64,000 nucleotides of DNA, from contig CBDHHF010000003.1 of assembly GCA_965263205.1 (NCBI GenBank), positions 186,001 through 250,000 on the forward strand. Direction: 5' to 3'. Source of the stretch: JBCCIM01 sp965263205 (GTDB taxonomy: Bacteria; Bacteroidota; Rhodothermia; Rhodothermales; JAHQVL01). Of this stretch, positions 1 through 8,962 are shown piece after piece. Below the pieces are notes generated by a model. That model was not told where the DNA came from and did not search any database. It saw nothing but the letters and a program-made list of their open reading frames with translations. Both the position numbers and the translations under genes were made by a program. Numbering within the stretch: position 1 is the stretch's first letter; every line of letters starts with the position of its first letter.

Positions 1-1
1 T

Positions 2-2389
2 GAAGGGGAGCCGTTCTCGGTAACAGCTGACGCGGGTGGTACAAGCTCGCAGTACCAGTGGTATATGGGCCGGGAAGCGTTGGGCTCAGAGCCGTTCCCT
101 ATTCCTGGCGCCAACAGTCAAACCTATGCCGTTGCGGAGGCATCAGCTGCCAATGCCGGCCTCCCGCTCGTTGTGAAAGTTACCAATCCCGTCGTTCCTG
201 GCGTCACCTTGATGGGCACCAAGTTTTTCACCTTTGTACCGCGAAACAAGCTGCGCTGGCTCGACATTGGCGAATACCACCATGCCTACTCCCCCAATGG
301 CGCCCGAAAAGATGAAGTGACAAACACAGAAGGTATGGATTATCCTGCCATCGACGAATATTCAGGACACTTCCGATCCAAGTCATTCTGGATCGGCGTT
401 AAAGACTGGACAGATGAATATGGCACACACTATCCTTTTTATGTAGGCCGCGTTGGTGGTCAGGCTGGCCGGCTCATTCCAACATCAGAACAAACCGCCT
501 CGATAAAAAGCGAACTCATCGGACGCTATCCAGACACCGTCGTTGAGGTAAACGGGCAGGCGTCGTATGATCATTACGAGATACTGGACGCGATTGACCC
601 CAATTTGCCGGCTGACCGGATGCTCCACACCGTGAACAACATGTCCATGGGTATCACGGTTGACCGCAAAGTGTATGCGTTTACCAACGCGTATCACGAC
701 AACTACCACCTGATCGATTACCAATACTGCAATACAGGCAATACCGACGGCGATGCTGAAATCGAGTTGCCCAATCAAACTTTAAACGATGTCATTTTCT
801 TTAGAGCGCATGCCTGGCGTGGACACGAACAGGCATCATGGGCAGCAATTAGTGGTCAGGCATGGGCTAGATTTATGGTACATGATGTTGTTGGTGACGG
901 CCATGCTGAGTATCCCGTTGATTTTACTGCCCAGTATGGCTGGATAGGTTGGAGTTTTGGTGGATTTGAAGCCGCTCCAGGCGGGATCATCGATTTTGGA
1001 GGCCCACTTGTTAATGACAGTCACTCAATGGTTGCCCCCGGCGACTCTGTTGGCCGGCTTGCAGCCGCTACCATGATGGGGCGCATGGTTTTACATGCCG
1101 ACTTTTCTACGACCGATACTTCGTATGACCGTAGCCAACCCAGCATTATGTCGTGGCTCAACAACGACAGCAACATGCACAGCGATGGGCAACCGCACGA
1201 ATCATACTACCGTTTTGGTATACTTGGCCCCATGCTGGGATTTGATGAAGCAGATTGCATCCCATGCCGGAGGTCCTCACCCCACTTTGCTGATCTAAAT
1301 GCTGACGGCAATCCCTTCTGGGAGCTAGGACTCAAAATAACAGGCGGGTTCGACGGTGGGTTTGCCGCTACAACGGGGTATGGCCCATACGACATGGGTC
1401 CCAATGAATGTATTAATGTGACCGTGGCTGAAGGAATCGATGGATTGAGCTTTGATGCCGCCACCAAAATTGGACGTGCCTATAAATGGGCCGGCGCTGA
1501 CAAAAACACGCGTACCTTCGCATTCGATGCCAACGGTGATGGTGTGATAAACACAGCGCCTCACAATTATGAGCAAGTGTTTGCAGGCACTGAAACACAA
1601 ACCAAAAACCAATGGGTGTTATCTGCGCGTGATTCGTTGTTCGGTACGTTTTACCATGCGCGCGACGCGTTTGAGGCAAGCAACAAGTTTTCTGTCTATC
1701 CCGTAGCCGAACCACCTCACGCCCCGGCTACGTTCACCGTCCAAAGCAGCCCACCAGATGGCATTGCGCTTTCCTGGACACCAACTGGGCAGGGTCCAGA
1801 AATCGATCGTTGGGAAATTTTCCGGACAGAAGATCGCGCAGACAACAGGTATGTAAATGGCTGCCTGGAAGATGTCACTATAGTATGTGGGTACGAGCAC
1901 ATCGCTTCGCTACCGGCAAATGCTACCCAGTACACTGACACGGACGTGATGCATGATACAGCGTACTATTACTATATCCAGGCCGTAGGTACACCACAGC
2001 CCGTCGCAGAGAACGCAGTTCGTGGCACACCAGGCGGGCGGCCCCTTCGCAGTGGTCGCTACCTGACACAAACGTATCATCCCGTCACAACGGCCCCTCC
2101 GCCTGAAGCTGCGCCGGCTGCACCTCAGGATGTTGCACTACTTGGCAACTACCCGAACCCGTTTACAAACACAACCCGGTTCAGGTACTACCTTGAAGAA
2201 CCTACCACTGTACGGTTAGCAGTATATGACATACTTGGACGTGAGATACAAACACTAACGAATGAGATGAAGCCGGCCGGCTTGTATACCGTCGATTTTG
2301 AGCCTCAAAATCTAGCGAGTGGCGTCTACATTTATGTATTCGAAGCGGGTGATCAAAGAAAAGACGGGACCATGTTATTGGTACGGTAA
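2..2389 (+). CDS. T9SS-secreted multidomain protein (3' part, start outside window)
   Basis: The frame is open from the first bases, so the start lies upstream; 795 residues are visible. The first residues (GEPFSVTADAGGTSSQYQWY) look like the end of an Ig/PKD-like domain. A long middle region of about 480 residues matches no family I recognise. Around positions 1711-2010 there is a fibronectin type III-like module (start PPHAPATF, then LSWTP, and YYYYIQAVG at the end). After a Pro/Ala linker, the last ~85 residues form a typical T9SS type A sorting domain: LLGNYPNPFTNTTRF, a YDILGREI core, a LASGVYIY strand and a basic terminal LVR. Such domains direct export across the outer membrane through the type IX system and are then cleaved. 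The protein is therefore predicted to be secreted or surface-attached. A lipoprotein gene follows 23 bp downstream and may be co-transcribed. The catalytic or binding role is unknown. Confidence 0.85.
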   Translation, partial: EGEPFSVTADAGGTSSQYQWYMGREALGSEPFPIPGANSQTYAVAEASAANAGLPLVVKVTNPVVPGVTLMGTKFFTFVPRNKLRWLDIGEYHHAYSPNGARKDEVTNTEGMDYPAIDEYSGHFRSKSFWIGVKDWTDEYGTHYPFYVGRVGGQAGRLIPTSEQTASIKSELIGRYPDTVVEVNGQASYDHYEILDAIDPNLPADRMLHTVNNMSMGITVDRKVYAFTNAYHDNYHLIDYQYCNTGNTDGDAEIELPNQTLNDVIFFRAHAWRGHEQASWAAISGQAWARFMVHDVVGDGHAEYPVDFTAQYGWIGWSFGGFEAAPGGIIDFGGPLVNDSHSMVAPGDSVGRLAAATMMGRMVLHADFSTTDTSYDRSQPSIMSWLNNDSNMHSDGQPHESYYRFGILGPMLGFDEADCIPCRRSSPHFADLNADGNPFWELGLKITGGFDGGFAATTGYGPYDMGPNECINVTVAEGIDGLSFDAATKIGRAYKWAGADKNTRTFAFDANGDGVINTAPHNYEQVFAGTETQTKNQWVLSARDSLFGTFYHARDAFEASNKFSVYPVAEPPHAPATFTVQSSPPDGIALSWTPTGQGPEIDRWEIFRTEDRADNRYVNGCLEDVTIVCGYEHIASLPANATQYTDTDVMHDTAYYYYIQAVGTPQPVAENAVRGTPGGRPLRSGRYLTQTYHPVTTAPPPEAAPAAPQDVALLGNYPNPFTNTTRFRYYLEEPTTVRLAVYDILGREIQTLTNEMKPAGLYTVDFEPQNLASGVYIYVFEAGDQRKDGTMLLVR

Positions 2390-2412
2390 TCAAACCCAGA
2401 ACAGCGACAAAC

Positions 2413-3138
2413 ATGAAAATGTACCGTATAATCTTTCTTTTACTTGGCTTTGTTGTTGCCTGTGATAGTGGTGACTCATCGGAGCCGGAGGAAGATCTTG
2501 TCACCGTGCGCTATGCACTTTCATCAGACAACAATGGGCGCGCCACCATTTTATTTATCGATGAGCATGGTGAGTTTTCGGGAGGTAATCCAATTCCGGG
2601 AACTGGTAGCATCACATTGGGTGATGGTTGGGAATATGAGTTCAACGTTGAAGAAGGGACGCAACTGCTCTATTTGATGACATCTAAGGTGGTTCGTGGC
2701 AGCGTTGAAGCACAAATTTTTGTAGATGATAAATTGGTGGCCAGTCATATGCACGCGTCTCCAAACACCACAGCTACACAAAGAATCGCGAGTAGTGCCT
2801 GGGGCAAAAACGACGATATCAAGCTACTCTATGAAGTCGATGGTGCGTTCATAGATGACATAACGCTAGAACTCACTTCCGGCACCATGAACACGACGCC
2901 GGCTGATCTTGGGCACAACAATTACTGCCGATTTGGGCGAGAAATGACAACAGATGTTGGATTTCTGGCCAGCGTCGGTCTTTCACGTCGGGCAGCAGAT
3001 TTTCCTACGTGTGTCAGCGCGAGTATCAAGTACGAACCCCGCGAAGGGCTTGATTATCCCCTTGTCCTGGCTGAGACAGAGCAGTGTGATGTCAGCCCCT
3101 TTGATCTTGCCATTGAAGTACGTGTTCCGGGATTCTGA
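2413..3138 (+). CDS. Hypothetical lipoprotein
   Basis: A 241-residue protein with a short lipoprotein signal: basic start MKMYR, hydrophobic stretch and lipobox GFVVAC with the acylated Cys at about residue 18, followed by a Ser/Glu-rich linker. After processing it should be anchored in the outer or inner membrane. The mature part is rich in beta-strand-like segments and acidic residues, with cysteines near residues 176, 198 and 225 that might form disulfides. No family is recognised. It starts 23 bp after the T9SS cargo gene and probably belongs to the same transcription unit. Its stop is followed within 10 bp by a tandem repeat array that separates it from a convergent gene. Function unknown. 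Confidence 0.7.
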   Translation: MKMYRIIFLLLGFVVACDSGDSSEPEEDLVTVRYALSSDNNGRATILFIDEHGEFSGGNPIPGTGSITLGDGWEYEFNVEEGTQLLYLMTSKVVRGSVEAQIFVDDKLVASHMHASPNTTATQRIASSAWGKNDDIKLLYEVDGAFIDDITLELTSGTMNTTPADLGHNNYCRFGREMTTDVGFLASVGLSRRAADFPTCVSASIKYEPREGLDYPLVLAETEQCDVSPFDLAIEVRVPGF

Positions 3139-3147
3139 ATCCATCCT

Positions 3148-3230
3148 GTAGTATCATCCCGGTAGTATCATCCCCGGTAGTATCATCCCCGTAGTATCAT
3201 CCCCGTAGTATCATCCCCGTAGTATCATCC
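3148..3230. repeat. Tandem repeat, about six copies of a 14-15 bp unit
   Basis: The unit GTAGTATCATCCCC is repeated head to tail about six times (starts near 3148, 3162, 3177, 3191, 3205, 3219). Copies differ only in the number of C and G at the junction, and the last is cut short. The array lies between two convergent genes and runs into the minus-strand gene, whose TGA stop (3225-3227) is formed by the last copy. Such arrays usually change copy number by slippage. Confidence 0.9.
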
Positions 3231-3635
3231 AGCAGCCGTCACGGGTGCGGGCGATTTAGCGGTGAGATAAGCAAGACGCGCAACCATGGCCAACAGCCCA
3301 ATACTACCTGTACTGGCAATAAGAGCAAGCCAAAGCAAGGGCTGCATACCGAGCGCTTTGGCACGCGGCATCGCAAAATACAACGCAGCGCCCACAGCAA
3401 GGAGTAAGTCCAGGGTGATCTGATTGCCCCACAGGTTGCGCGCGTGTTCAACTGCAAATCCCAACGGACCCTCCGTCATGATGGTATAGAGAGAAAACGC
3501 GAGAAACAGAACAGCAAAACCGGCCGGTATTTTCCACTGTACAGCATTGTCTGTTTCGCTACGGAATGCCATGTAGAGTCCATACAGGATGAAAAGTACA
3601 GCTGCTCCAATCGGTATCAAAGTTGTAATTGCCAT
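3225..3635 (-). CDS. Small integral membrane protein, four predicted TM helices
   Basis: A 136-residue, very hydrophobic protein. Four membrane segments can be seen at about residues 3-22, 37-55, 74-91 and 99-122, joined by short polar loops (one contains RSETDN, another EHARNLWGNQ). The N terminus lacks a cleavable signal, so it is an integral inner-membrane protein. The family is not recognised. Start ATG at 3635 is the first in frame, with no clear ribosome binding site. The stop codon lies inside the neighbouring tandem repeat, so the last residues (VTAAG) could have been modified by repeat expansion. Confidence 0.65.
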   Translation of the reverse strand: MAITTLIPIGAAVLFILYGLYMAFRSETDNAVQWKIPAGFAVLFLAFSLYTIMTEGPLGFAVEHARNLWGNQITLDLLLAVGAALYFAMPRAKALGMQPLLWLALIASTGSIGLLAMVARLAYLTAKSPAPVTAAG

Positions 3636-3747
3636 ATCTATAGTGCGTTCGTGATGTGTAATGAAACCAGTTGCGCCGCAGGCTTGTTGGTCCTATATGC
3701 AAACAAATAAATCCTGAAGGATTGATCTGTTTGCTGTTAAAGGTTGA

Positions 3748-3795
3748 AAGTTACAGGTTGAAGGTATTGGCTTGTATCGTTCTGTTATACATAAC
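3748..3795. repeat. Dispersed intergenic repeat, copy 1
   Basis: The core GTTACAGGTTGAAGGT (3750-3765) recurs exactly at 30641-30656 and 50181-50196, always between genes. Copy 1 and copy 2 stay similar for about 45 bp (shared later words CTTGTA, CGTT, GTTATAC). Upstream of the core, AGGTTGAAAG resembles the core itself, hinting at an older tandem structure. The remaining spacer from 3636 to 3978 holds no gene I can support. Confidence 0.6.
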
Positions 3796-3978
3796 AAGAT
3801 TTATGTCCAAAGGACGACGGCAAGCAAACAACGCAATAATAAACCCATCGCTCGCTGATATCAATTACCTGTAGAGGTAATGGCGCGGCGACAGCACCCC
3901 CCTTAATTTCCGAAGCTCGCGCCAGCAACGAAAACCCGAAAGCACAAAAACTCGAAAGCACCAAAGCACAAAGAACCC

Positions 3979-4773
3979 ATGAAGCAACGCAGTCAGGTAT
4001 TTTCTGCATTGTTAAAGTATTGGCGCATGCGTGCCGGCATGAGCCAGCTGGACCTGGCCCTCACGGCCGACGTATCCTCTCGCCACATCAGCTTTCTGGA
4101 AACAGGCCGATCGCAGCCTAGTCAGGACATGGTATTGCTGCTCGCTTCTGTGCTAGACATCCCATTCAGGGATCGTAACGTGATGCTTCGGGAAGCCGGC
4201 TTTGCTCCAGTATTTGAAGACCCCGGCATGCACGCGCTATCCCCGAGCGTCGAACACGCCCTTACCGTAATGCTGGAGCACCACGATCCCTTTCCCATGA
4301 TGGTGCTCGACCGTGCATACAACGTGCTCCGTTTGAACCACGCCGCCCAATGTATGATTGCCCTTGCGCTCTCACCGGTCCCTGAGGAATTGAATGTCAT
4401 GCGTGCTTTTTTCGACCCTGAAGGCTTCAAACCCTTCGCTATCAACTGGGAAGACGCAGCGTGCCAGGCCATTGCACGGCTGCAACGCGAGGTACTTCGC
4501 GCGCCACATGATGAGCGCCTCAAAGCCGTAGTCGACGATATTCTGAATGTACCGGACGTGCCAAAAGATTGGCATCGCCACGACCTTTCAGCCGGCACCG
4601 AAGGCACCATGGCCCTCCGTTTTCAAGCCGGCGAACACACGCTGTCGTTTATCACAACCATGATGTCCTTTCAGGCCCCACAGAACGTGACGCTGGAAGA
4701 AATTCAAATCGAAAGCTACCTCCCCAGCGACCCTGATACGGAGCAAATTTGCAGGGAGATGTTTGTGCAGTAG
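3979..4773 (+). CDS. XRE-family transcriptional regulator with MmyB-like ligand-binding domain
   Basis: A 264-residue DNA-binding protein. Residues about 8-65 form a helix-turn-helix of the XRE/Cro type: LLKYWRMRAGMSQLDLAL, then VSSRHISFLETGRSQPS, where the recognition helix and the E-x-GRSxPS motif are typical. The remaining ~180 residues match the MmyB-like ligand-binding region found in many such regulators (MVLDRAYNVLRLNHAA, later W-x-RHDLS and a closing EIQIESYLPSDPDTE). The length is typical of the group. Family members are thought to sense small molecules, possibly lipids; the ligand here is unknown. The gene stands alone on its strand with small uncharacterised genes downstream, so its target cannot be told from context. 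Start ATG at 3979 puts the HTH at the right distance from the N terminus. Confidence 0.9.
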   Translation: MKQRSQVFSALLKYWRMRAGMSQLDLALTADVSSRHISFLETGRSQPSQDMVLLLASVLDIPFRDRNVMLREAGFAPVFEDPGMHALSPSVEHALTVMLEHHDPFPMMVLDRAYNVLRLNHAAQCMIALALSPVPEELNVMRAFFDPEGFKPFAINWEDAACQAIARLQREVLRAPHDERLKAVVDDILNVPDVPKDWHRHDLSAGTEGTMALRFQAGEHTLSFITTMMSFQAPQNVTLEEIQIESYLPSDPDTEQICREMFVQ

Positions 4774-4854
4774 ACCTCTGCGCATGAAGCGATGTAACGA
4801 CGGTATGGTATCACGGCTGACGTAAGCCGGCATACCAAACGTTTCTCAGAACCC

Positions 4855-5349
4855 ATGCGCAATTTCTTCAGTCGGTCTCGCAACAAAAAACTCAAATCAG
4901 ATGAAGTTCGTATCGTACTACCTCCAGAACACTTCACTGTAATGAAGTGGAAGCAAGACGGGCTGCCTTGTGTTGGGACACTAAACAGCGGTCTGCAAGA
5001 CTTTCCACACAAAAAGATATTTGCATGGCATCTATCGGTCATGATTGATTTTCGCGAACTTGCAGACAATGGCATGCCCACACAGGAAGAGCAAATGATT
5101 GTTGATCCGTTTTGCGATCAACTCGACGAAACAATCAAAGCCGGCGGGAACGCAGTCTTTCTTGTTCGCGAAACGTGGAATAAAACCCGTCGCATGATGT
5201 GGCAGGTCTACGACCCGGAGCGCGCCCATGCTTTCCTGCAATCCCTCATCGCGACCAAGAATCATCCAAGACCATTTGACTACCAGATGGAGCAAGACCC
5301 AGCGTGGACGAAATCCAACTGGTACTTTGACCAACTAAAGCGCTCATAG
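4855..5349 (+). CDS. DUF695-like hypothetical protein
   Basis: A 164-residue soluble protein without signal peptide or membrane segment. The pattern of an opening segment ending in GLPCVGTLNSGL, then the strand FAWHLSVMIDF, an acidic middle and the FLVRETWNKTRRMMWQVYDP stretch resembles the DUF695 group, whose function is unknown. I give that assignment moderate weight as it rests on recalled patterns. It starts 81 bp after the MmyB-type regulator gene, on the same strand. The start ATG at 4855 is the first in frame; no strong Shine-Dalgarno sequence is visible. Confidence 0.65.
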   Translation: MRNFFSRSRNKKLKSDEVRIVLPPEHFTVMKWKQDGLPCVGTLNSGLQDFPHKKIFAWHLSVMIDFRELADNGMPTQEEQMIVDPFCDQLDETIKAGGNAVFLVRETWNKTRRMMWQVYDPERAHAFLQSLIATKNHPRPFDYQMEQDPAWTKSNWYFDQLKRS

Positions 5350-5501
5350 CGCTACAATCAAGGGTACTACACGAGGCAACAGTTACTAGCTAAAGCAGTC
5401 AGACCGGGACTAAACTCTGATAAACGCGTTTTCATAAAAGATCCACCTTATCAGTGGGTGCAAGAATCAACAACGGCGCGGCATAAACCATAAAAGACAT
5501 C

Positions 5502-6374
5502 ATGTATCTTTCTCTGGTCGTCGAACGATTCCTTTGCGTAACATCGATATGCTCCCGTACCCTTGCCTGCTGTTTTGTGGCAGGCATTCTCCTCATCCCT
5601 ACTGCAAAGGCCCAGTCATGTAAAGACGTTTGTATTGATGACATCCGGGGCCGGCAGTCGGTAGACTTTATCGTCGAAAACACGCTTTCGATCCCTGTCT
5701 GGGTATCCCTCGGGATAAAGGCAGAAAACATGCAGGCGGACAGCCCCCTTCCGTTTATCGCTATTTTCCCTGAAGCCTCCAATGTACCCGCGTTCAATCT
5801 TTCCGTGCGCAATCCAAGTCGCGGCTGGCGCTACGAGTACGAGTTTGAGTGGCGTGGCGCAGAAGGATACGGCGGCCAACACGATGATTCATACGCTTAC
5901 CAGCTTCCTTATGCAACGGGCACATCGCACCGCGTTGTACAGGCATTTAACGGGACATTCAGCCATCAAAACAAGTTTGCCATCGACTGGGGCATGCCCG
6001 AGGGCACCCACATCCACGCGGCCCGCGAAGGTCGGGTTATCTATGTCGAGACGTCACACAACGAAGGCGGGCCCGAGCAGCGTTATCGAGAGTCTGTGAA
6101 CTACATTTTGATTTTGCACGAAGATGGCACCGTAGGCGGATACTATCACCTTGTGCAAAACGGCAGTGCTGTTCAAATTGGCGACATTGTGGCACGCGGG
6201 CAGTTAATTGGATACTCGGGAAGCACCGGATTCTCTTCCGGTCCGCACCTGCATTTTGAAGTGTATAATCGAGATCATATTGTCAACAAACAGACGATAC
6301 CTATCCGGTTTCACACAGCAGGTGATCCGCAAGCTTTATTAGAGGAGGGTACCGTCTATCAATCGGTCAATTAG
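5502..6374 (+). CDS. Secreted M23 family metallopeptidase
   Basis: A 290-residue exported protein. An N-terminal hydrophobic segment ends in PTAKAQS, a probable signal peptidase I site after AKA near residue 38. A beta-rich region of about 90 residues follows, then an M23 (LytM) peptidase domain at about residues 140-265. Zinc-site motifs are intact: the first His and Asp in HQNKFAIDW, and the HLHFEVY motif near the end with the paired histidines. GYYHLVQNGSAVQIGD and GYSGSTGFSSGPHLH are standard neighbours. M23 enzymes cut peptidoglycan cross-links or small proteins in the periplasm. Unlike the EnvC-like protein at 21.6 kb, all catalytic residues are present, so it should be active. Its substrate cannot be deduced from the neighbours. 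Confidence 0.9.
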   Translation: MYLSLVVERFLCVTSICSRTLACCFVAGILLIPTAKAQSCKDVCIDDIRGRQSVDFIVENTLSIPVWVSLGIKAENMQADSPLPFIAIFPEASNVPAFNLSVRNPSRGWRYEYEFEWRGAEGYGGQHDDSYAYQLPYATGTSHRVVQAFNGTFSHQNKFAIDWGMPEGTHIHAAREGRVIYVETSHNEGGPEQRYRESVNYILILHEDGTVGGYYHLVQNGSAVQIGDIVARGQLIGYSGSTGFSSGPHLHFEVYNRDHIVNKQTIPIRFHTAGDPQALLEEGTVYQSVN

Positions 6375-6481
6375 ACGTTGTCCAATAAAACGAAAACATA
6401 TAGCGCTAAAGCCGTATCCTGAACAAATGCAAAGGATCACAATCCGTAAACTAAATTTCTAGCAAACGCCCCAAAATTCGT

Positions 6482-6961
6482 ATGGTACAAAAAAACAACT
6501 GGCTTATTGCCGGCGGAATATGTAGCTGTATCGTTGCGGTATTGCACGTTGCTATTATCATTGGCGGTGCAGACTGGTATCGTTTCTTTGGCGCAGGTGA
6601 AGCATTTGCCCAACTGGCTGAGGCCGGCTCCACCTATCCGGCAATGATAACCGCCGGCATTACACTGGTGTTTGCCATTTGGGGTGCGTATGGGTTTGCT
6701 GGAGGAGGTATCGTTAAGCGCCTGCCCTTGTTGCGGTTGGCACTGGTTCTAATTGCCGGCATTTATCTACTCCGCGGCCTCGGCAGCATCCCTGTCGTAC
6801 TCTTTGGCTCCGATGCCTATCTCCAGGAGTTGAGTGAGAGTCCTGCGTTTATGTTTGTCTCATCGGTCATCAGCCTGGCGTTTGGTCTGCTGTATGCCAT
6901 AGGCACCAGGCAGCAGTGGCATCAGCTCGCGGCTACATCAGACGTTGCGCTCGACGCGTAA
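6482..6961 (+). CDS. Hypothetical membrane protein, four TM helices
   Basis: A 159-residue hydrophobic protein with predicted membrane segments at about residues 8-28, 53-74, 81-101 and 124-142. Between helices one and two lies an aromatic, charged loop (GGADWYRFFGAGE). The C-terminal tail is polar and soluble. The protein belongs to a widespread kind of small bacterial membrane protein with no known function. It ends 18 bp before the convergent AraC regulator. The gene contains four GCCGGC palindromes in 480 bp, an example of the motif excess in this window. Confidence 0.65.
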   Translation: MVQKNNWLIAGGICSCIVAVLHVAIIIGGADWYRFFGAGEAFAQLAEAGSTYPAMITAGITLVFAIWGAYGFAGGGIVKRLPLLRLALVLIAGIYLLRGLGSIPVVLFGSDAYLQELSESPAFMFVSSVISLAFGLLYAIGTRQQWHQLAATSDVALDA

Positions 6962-6979
6962 CACGTCTGGTTAATCCGC

Positions 6980-7855
6980 CTAAGCCGCTTTGTCCATGCG
7001 CGGCGGCGTACCAAATTTGCGCGCGTATTCACGACTAAACTGCGTTGGACTCTCATAGCCGACTTGAAATGCAGCGCTGGCCACCGTATGCCCTTCATCC
7101 ATCAACAACCGCCGGGCCTCAATTAGACGCATGTTTTTCTGGTATTGCAATGGGGTTGTTTCGGTTAGCGCTTTGAAATGCTCGTGGAACGAGGACGTGC
7201 TCATTCCCGCAATGTCAGCCAGTTCGGTAACAGAAAAAGAAGCCTTGTAGTCTGATTTAATTCGATCAATAACATTCGCCAACCGACTCGCGTGGCTTTC
7301 TCTCCGAAGTAGCTGTCGCAGCATTACGCCATGGCGCGCGAGCAACACCCGGAAGTGTATTTCCCGCAAAATGAGCGGCATGAGCACCTTTGCCTCAACA
7401 GGTTTGTATACGAGTTCAAAAAGACGCGCACCCGCATCCACGAGATTTTTGTCGCTTTCACCCACATGCAGTGCACGCGATTGCGCAGCGTCAAATGCAG
7501 CTTCACCAACTTCGTCATACAGACTCCGCACAATCTGCATATCCAGCGAGATTACCAGGGCGATGTAAGGTTTTTCGGCAGATGCATCGATGATTCGGGA
7601 GAATACCGGCACGTCGTGACTCACAATCAACGACTCGCCGGCTGCAAAATGTAGTTTATGTTTGCCGACGACGGTTTCTTTACTGCCCTGGAGTATCAGG
7701 CAGAGTAAAGGATTGTACACAAGTGCCGTCAACGAGGTGGGTTTATAACTACGAAGCACTGTCAGGCAAGGAAGTGGCGTTGGGCTCACTTCATCTACAT
7801 ACCCTTCTGTATCTGCAAAATGCTGTACCCTGCGGATCAGGTTGTCGTCGGTCAT
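6980..7855 (-). CDS. AraC-family transcriptional regulator
   Basis: A 291-residue regulator with the AraC N-terminal domain (about residues 20-175: LTALVYNPLLCLILQGSKE, then HDVPVFSRI) and two helix-turn-helix motifs at the C terminus (about residues 195-288). HTH 1 is SVTELADIAGMSTSSFHEHF, and HTH 2 includes VASAAFQVGYESPTQFSREY with the family GYESPxQFSREYxRxFG signature. In related proteins the N-terminal domain binds an effector and the C-terminal one binds promoter DNA. It is divergent from an SDR oxidoreductase gene, separated by 175 bp, a very common pairing in which the regulator controls the oxidoreductase. Start ATG at 7855 fits the family length. Confidence 0.92.
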   Translation of the reverse strand: MTDDNLIRRVQHFADTEGYVDEVSPTPLPCLTVLRSYKPTSLTALVYNPLLCLILQGSKETVVGKHKLHFAAGESLIVSHDVPVFSRIIDASAEKPYIALVISLDMQIVRSLYDEVGEAAFDAAQSRALHVGESDKNLVDAGARLFELVYKPVEAKVLMPLILREIHFRVLLARHGVMLRQLLRRESHASRLANVIDRIKSDYKASFSVTELADIAGMSTSSFHEHFKALTETTPLQYQKNMRLIEARRLLMDEGHTVASAAFQVGYESPTQFSREYARKFGTPPRMDKAA

Positions 7856-8030
7856 CTGTCATTCATCGTGAGTGATCTTCGGGCCAAAAGATAAACAGCG
7901 CAGATCGGCTCTGTCCAGGCTTTTGGAGAAATAGGCAGACCTTGCGGAGTTTTGGGCAGGCTGGCGCTGTGCGTTGCTGCTACATTGACATCGCTACATT
8001 AAACGCGCTACAAATCACGACGCAACAAGA

Positions 8031-8795
8031 ATGCATATGTCTACAAAAATAGCAGTTATTACAGGCGGAAGCCGCGGATTGGGGAAAAGCATGGCGCTGC
8101 ATCTCGCAGCAAAAGGCACGGGCGTGGTTATCACGTACCTGCGCAATGAGACAGCAGCACAAGCCGTTGTCGATGAAATCAACAACCAGGGAGGTACGGC
8201 AGTTGCTTTGCAGTTAGATGCAAGCGACACAGCGCAGTTTCCCGCTTTTGTATCCCAACTGGGCGAGTCGCTTCAATCAAACTGGCAGCGAACGCAGTTC
8301 GATTATCTTGTAAATAATGCCGGCTACGGTGTACACAGCCTGATTACGGATACTACAGAGGCGGAGTTTGACAACATGATGAATGTACACATCAAAGGTG
8401 CTTTCTTCCTCACCCAATCACTGCTGCCGATACTTGCTGATCATGGAAAGATTCTCAACATCTCAACCGGACTCACTCGTTTTTCATTTCCGGGGTATGC
8501 GGCCTATGCCGCAGCAAAAGGCGCGCTGGAAGTCTTGACGCGATACCTGGCAAAAGAACTTGGCAGCCGGCACATCTCGGTTAACACGATCGCACCAGGC
8601 GCAATCGAAACTGACTTTGGCGGCGGTGCCGTACGCGACAATGAAGAACTCAACCAATTTATTGCATCAACAACCGCCCTGGGCCGTGTTGGATTACCTG
8701 ACGACATTGGCGGCGCTGTAGCCAGCGTGCTGCTTGGTGATTCGCATTGGATTACCGGCCAACGGATCGAGGTCTCTGGCGGCCAGCAACTCTAA
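8031..8795 (+). CDS. SDR-family NAD(P)-dependent oxidoreductase
   Basis: A 254-residue short-chain dehydrogenase/reductase. The Rossmann motif TGGSRGLGKS (TGxxxGxG) lies near residues 11-20, the NNAGYG motif near 100, the active-site Ser in LNISTGLTR, and the Tyr-Lys pair in YAAYAAAKGALE. The C-terminal part GLPDDIGGAVASVLLGDSHWITGQRIEVSGG is typical of classical SDRs of the FabG type. It should reduce a carbonyl or oxidise an alcohol using NAD(P)(H); the substrate is not deducible. An AraC regulator is transcribed divergently and likely controls it. ATG codons at 8031 and 8037 are both possible starts. A strong terminator lies 15 bp after the stop codon. Confidence 0.93.
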   Translation: MHMSTKIAVITGGSRGLGKSMALHLAAKGTGVVITYLRNETAAQAVVDEINNQGGTAVALQLDASDTAQFPAFVSQLGESLQSNWQRTQFDYLVNNAGYGVHSLITDTTEAEFDNMMNVHIKGAFFLTQSLLPILADHGKILNISTGLTRFSFPGYAAYAAAKGALEVLTRYLAKELGSRHISVNTIAPGAIETDFGGGAVRDNEELNQFIASTTALGRVGLPDDIGGAVASVLLGDSHWITGQRIEVSGGQQL

Positions 8796-8809
8796 TCTAG
8801 ATGATACAC

Positions 8810-8848
8810 AAGAGCAAGCAGCACTGGACTGCTTGCTCTTTGCTTTTT
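8810..8848 (+). terminator. Rho-independent terminator after the SDR gene
   Basis: Perfect 12 bp stem AAGAGCAAGCAG (8810-8821) with its complement at 8829-8840, a 7-nt loop and a T-rich tail ending TTTTT. It closes the SDR transcript. Confidence 0.9.
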
Positions 8849-8962
8849 GAAGGCCTTTTCGCATGGTTCATTTACCATTTTTCAAGCAGAAGTAATGGAT
8901 CTCGAACGCATTTCTCCGTAGAATACGTACACCGCTTTTCTTCGACTCGCCAAGGATGTGCC

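Noticed and set aside
3636..3978. A 67-codon frame (3671-3874) in the spacer before the XRE regulator
   Set aside because: It crosses the dispersed repeat and has no protein-like pattern.
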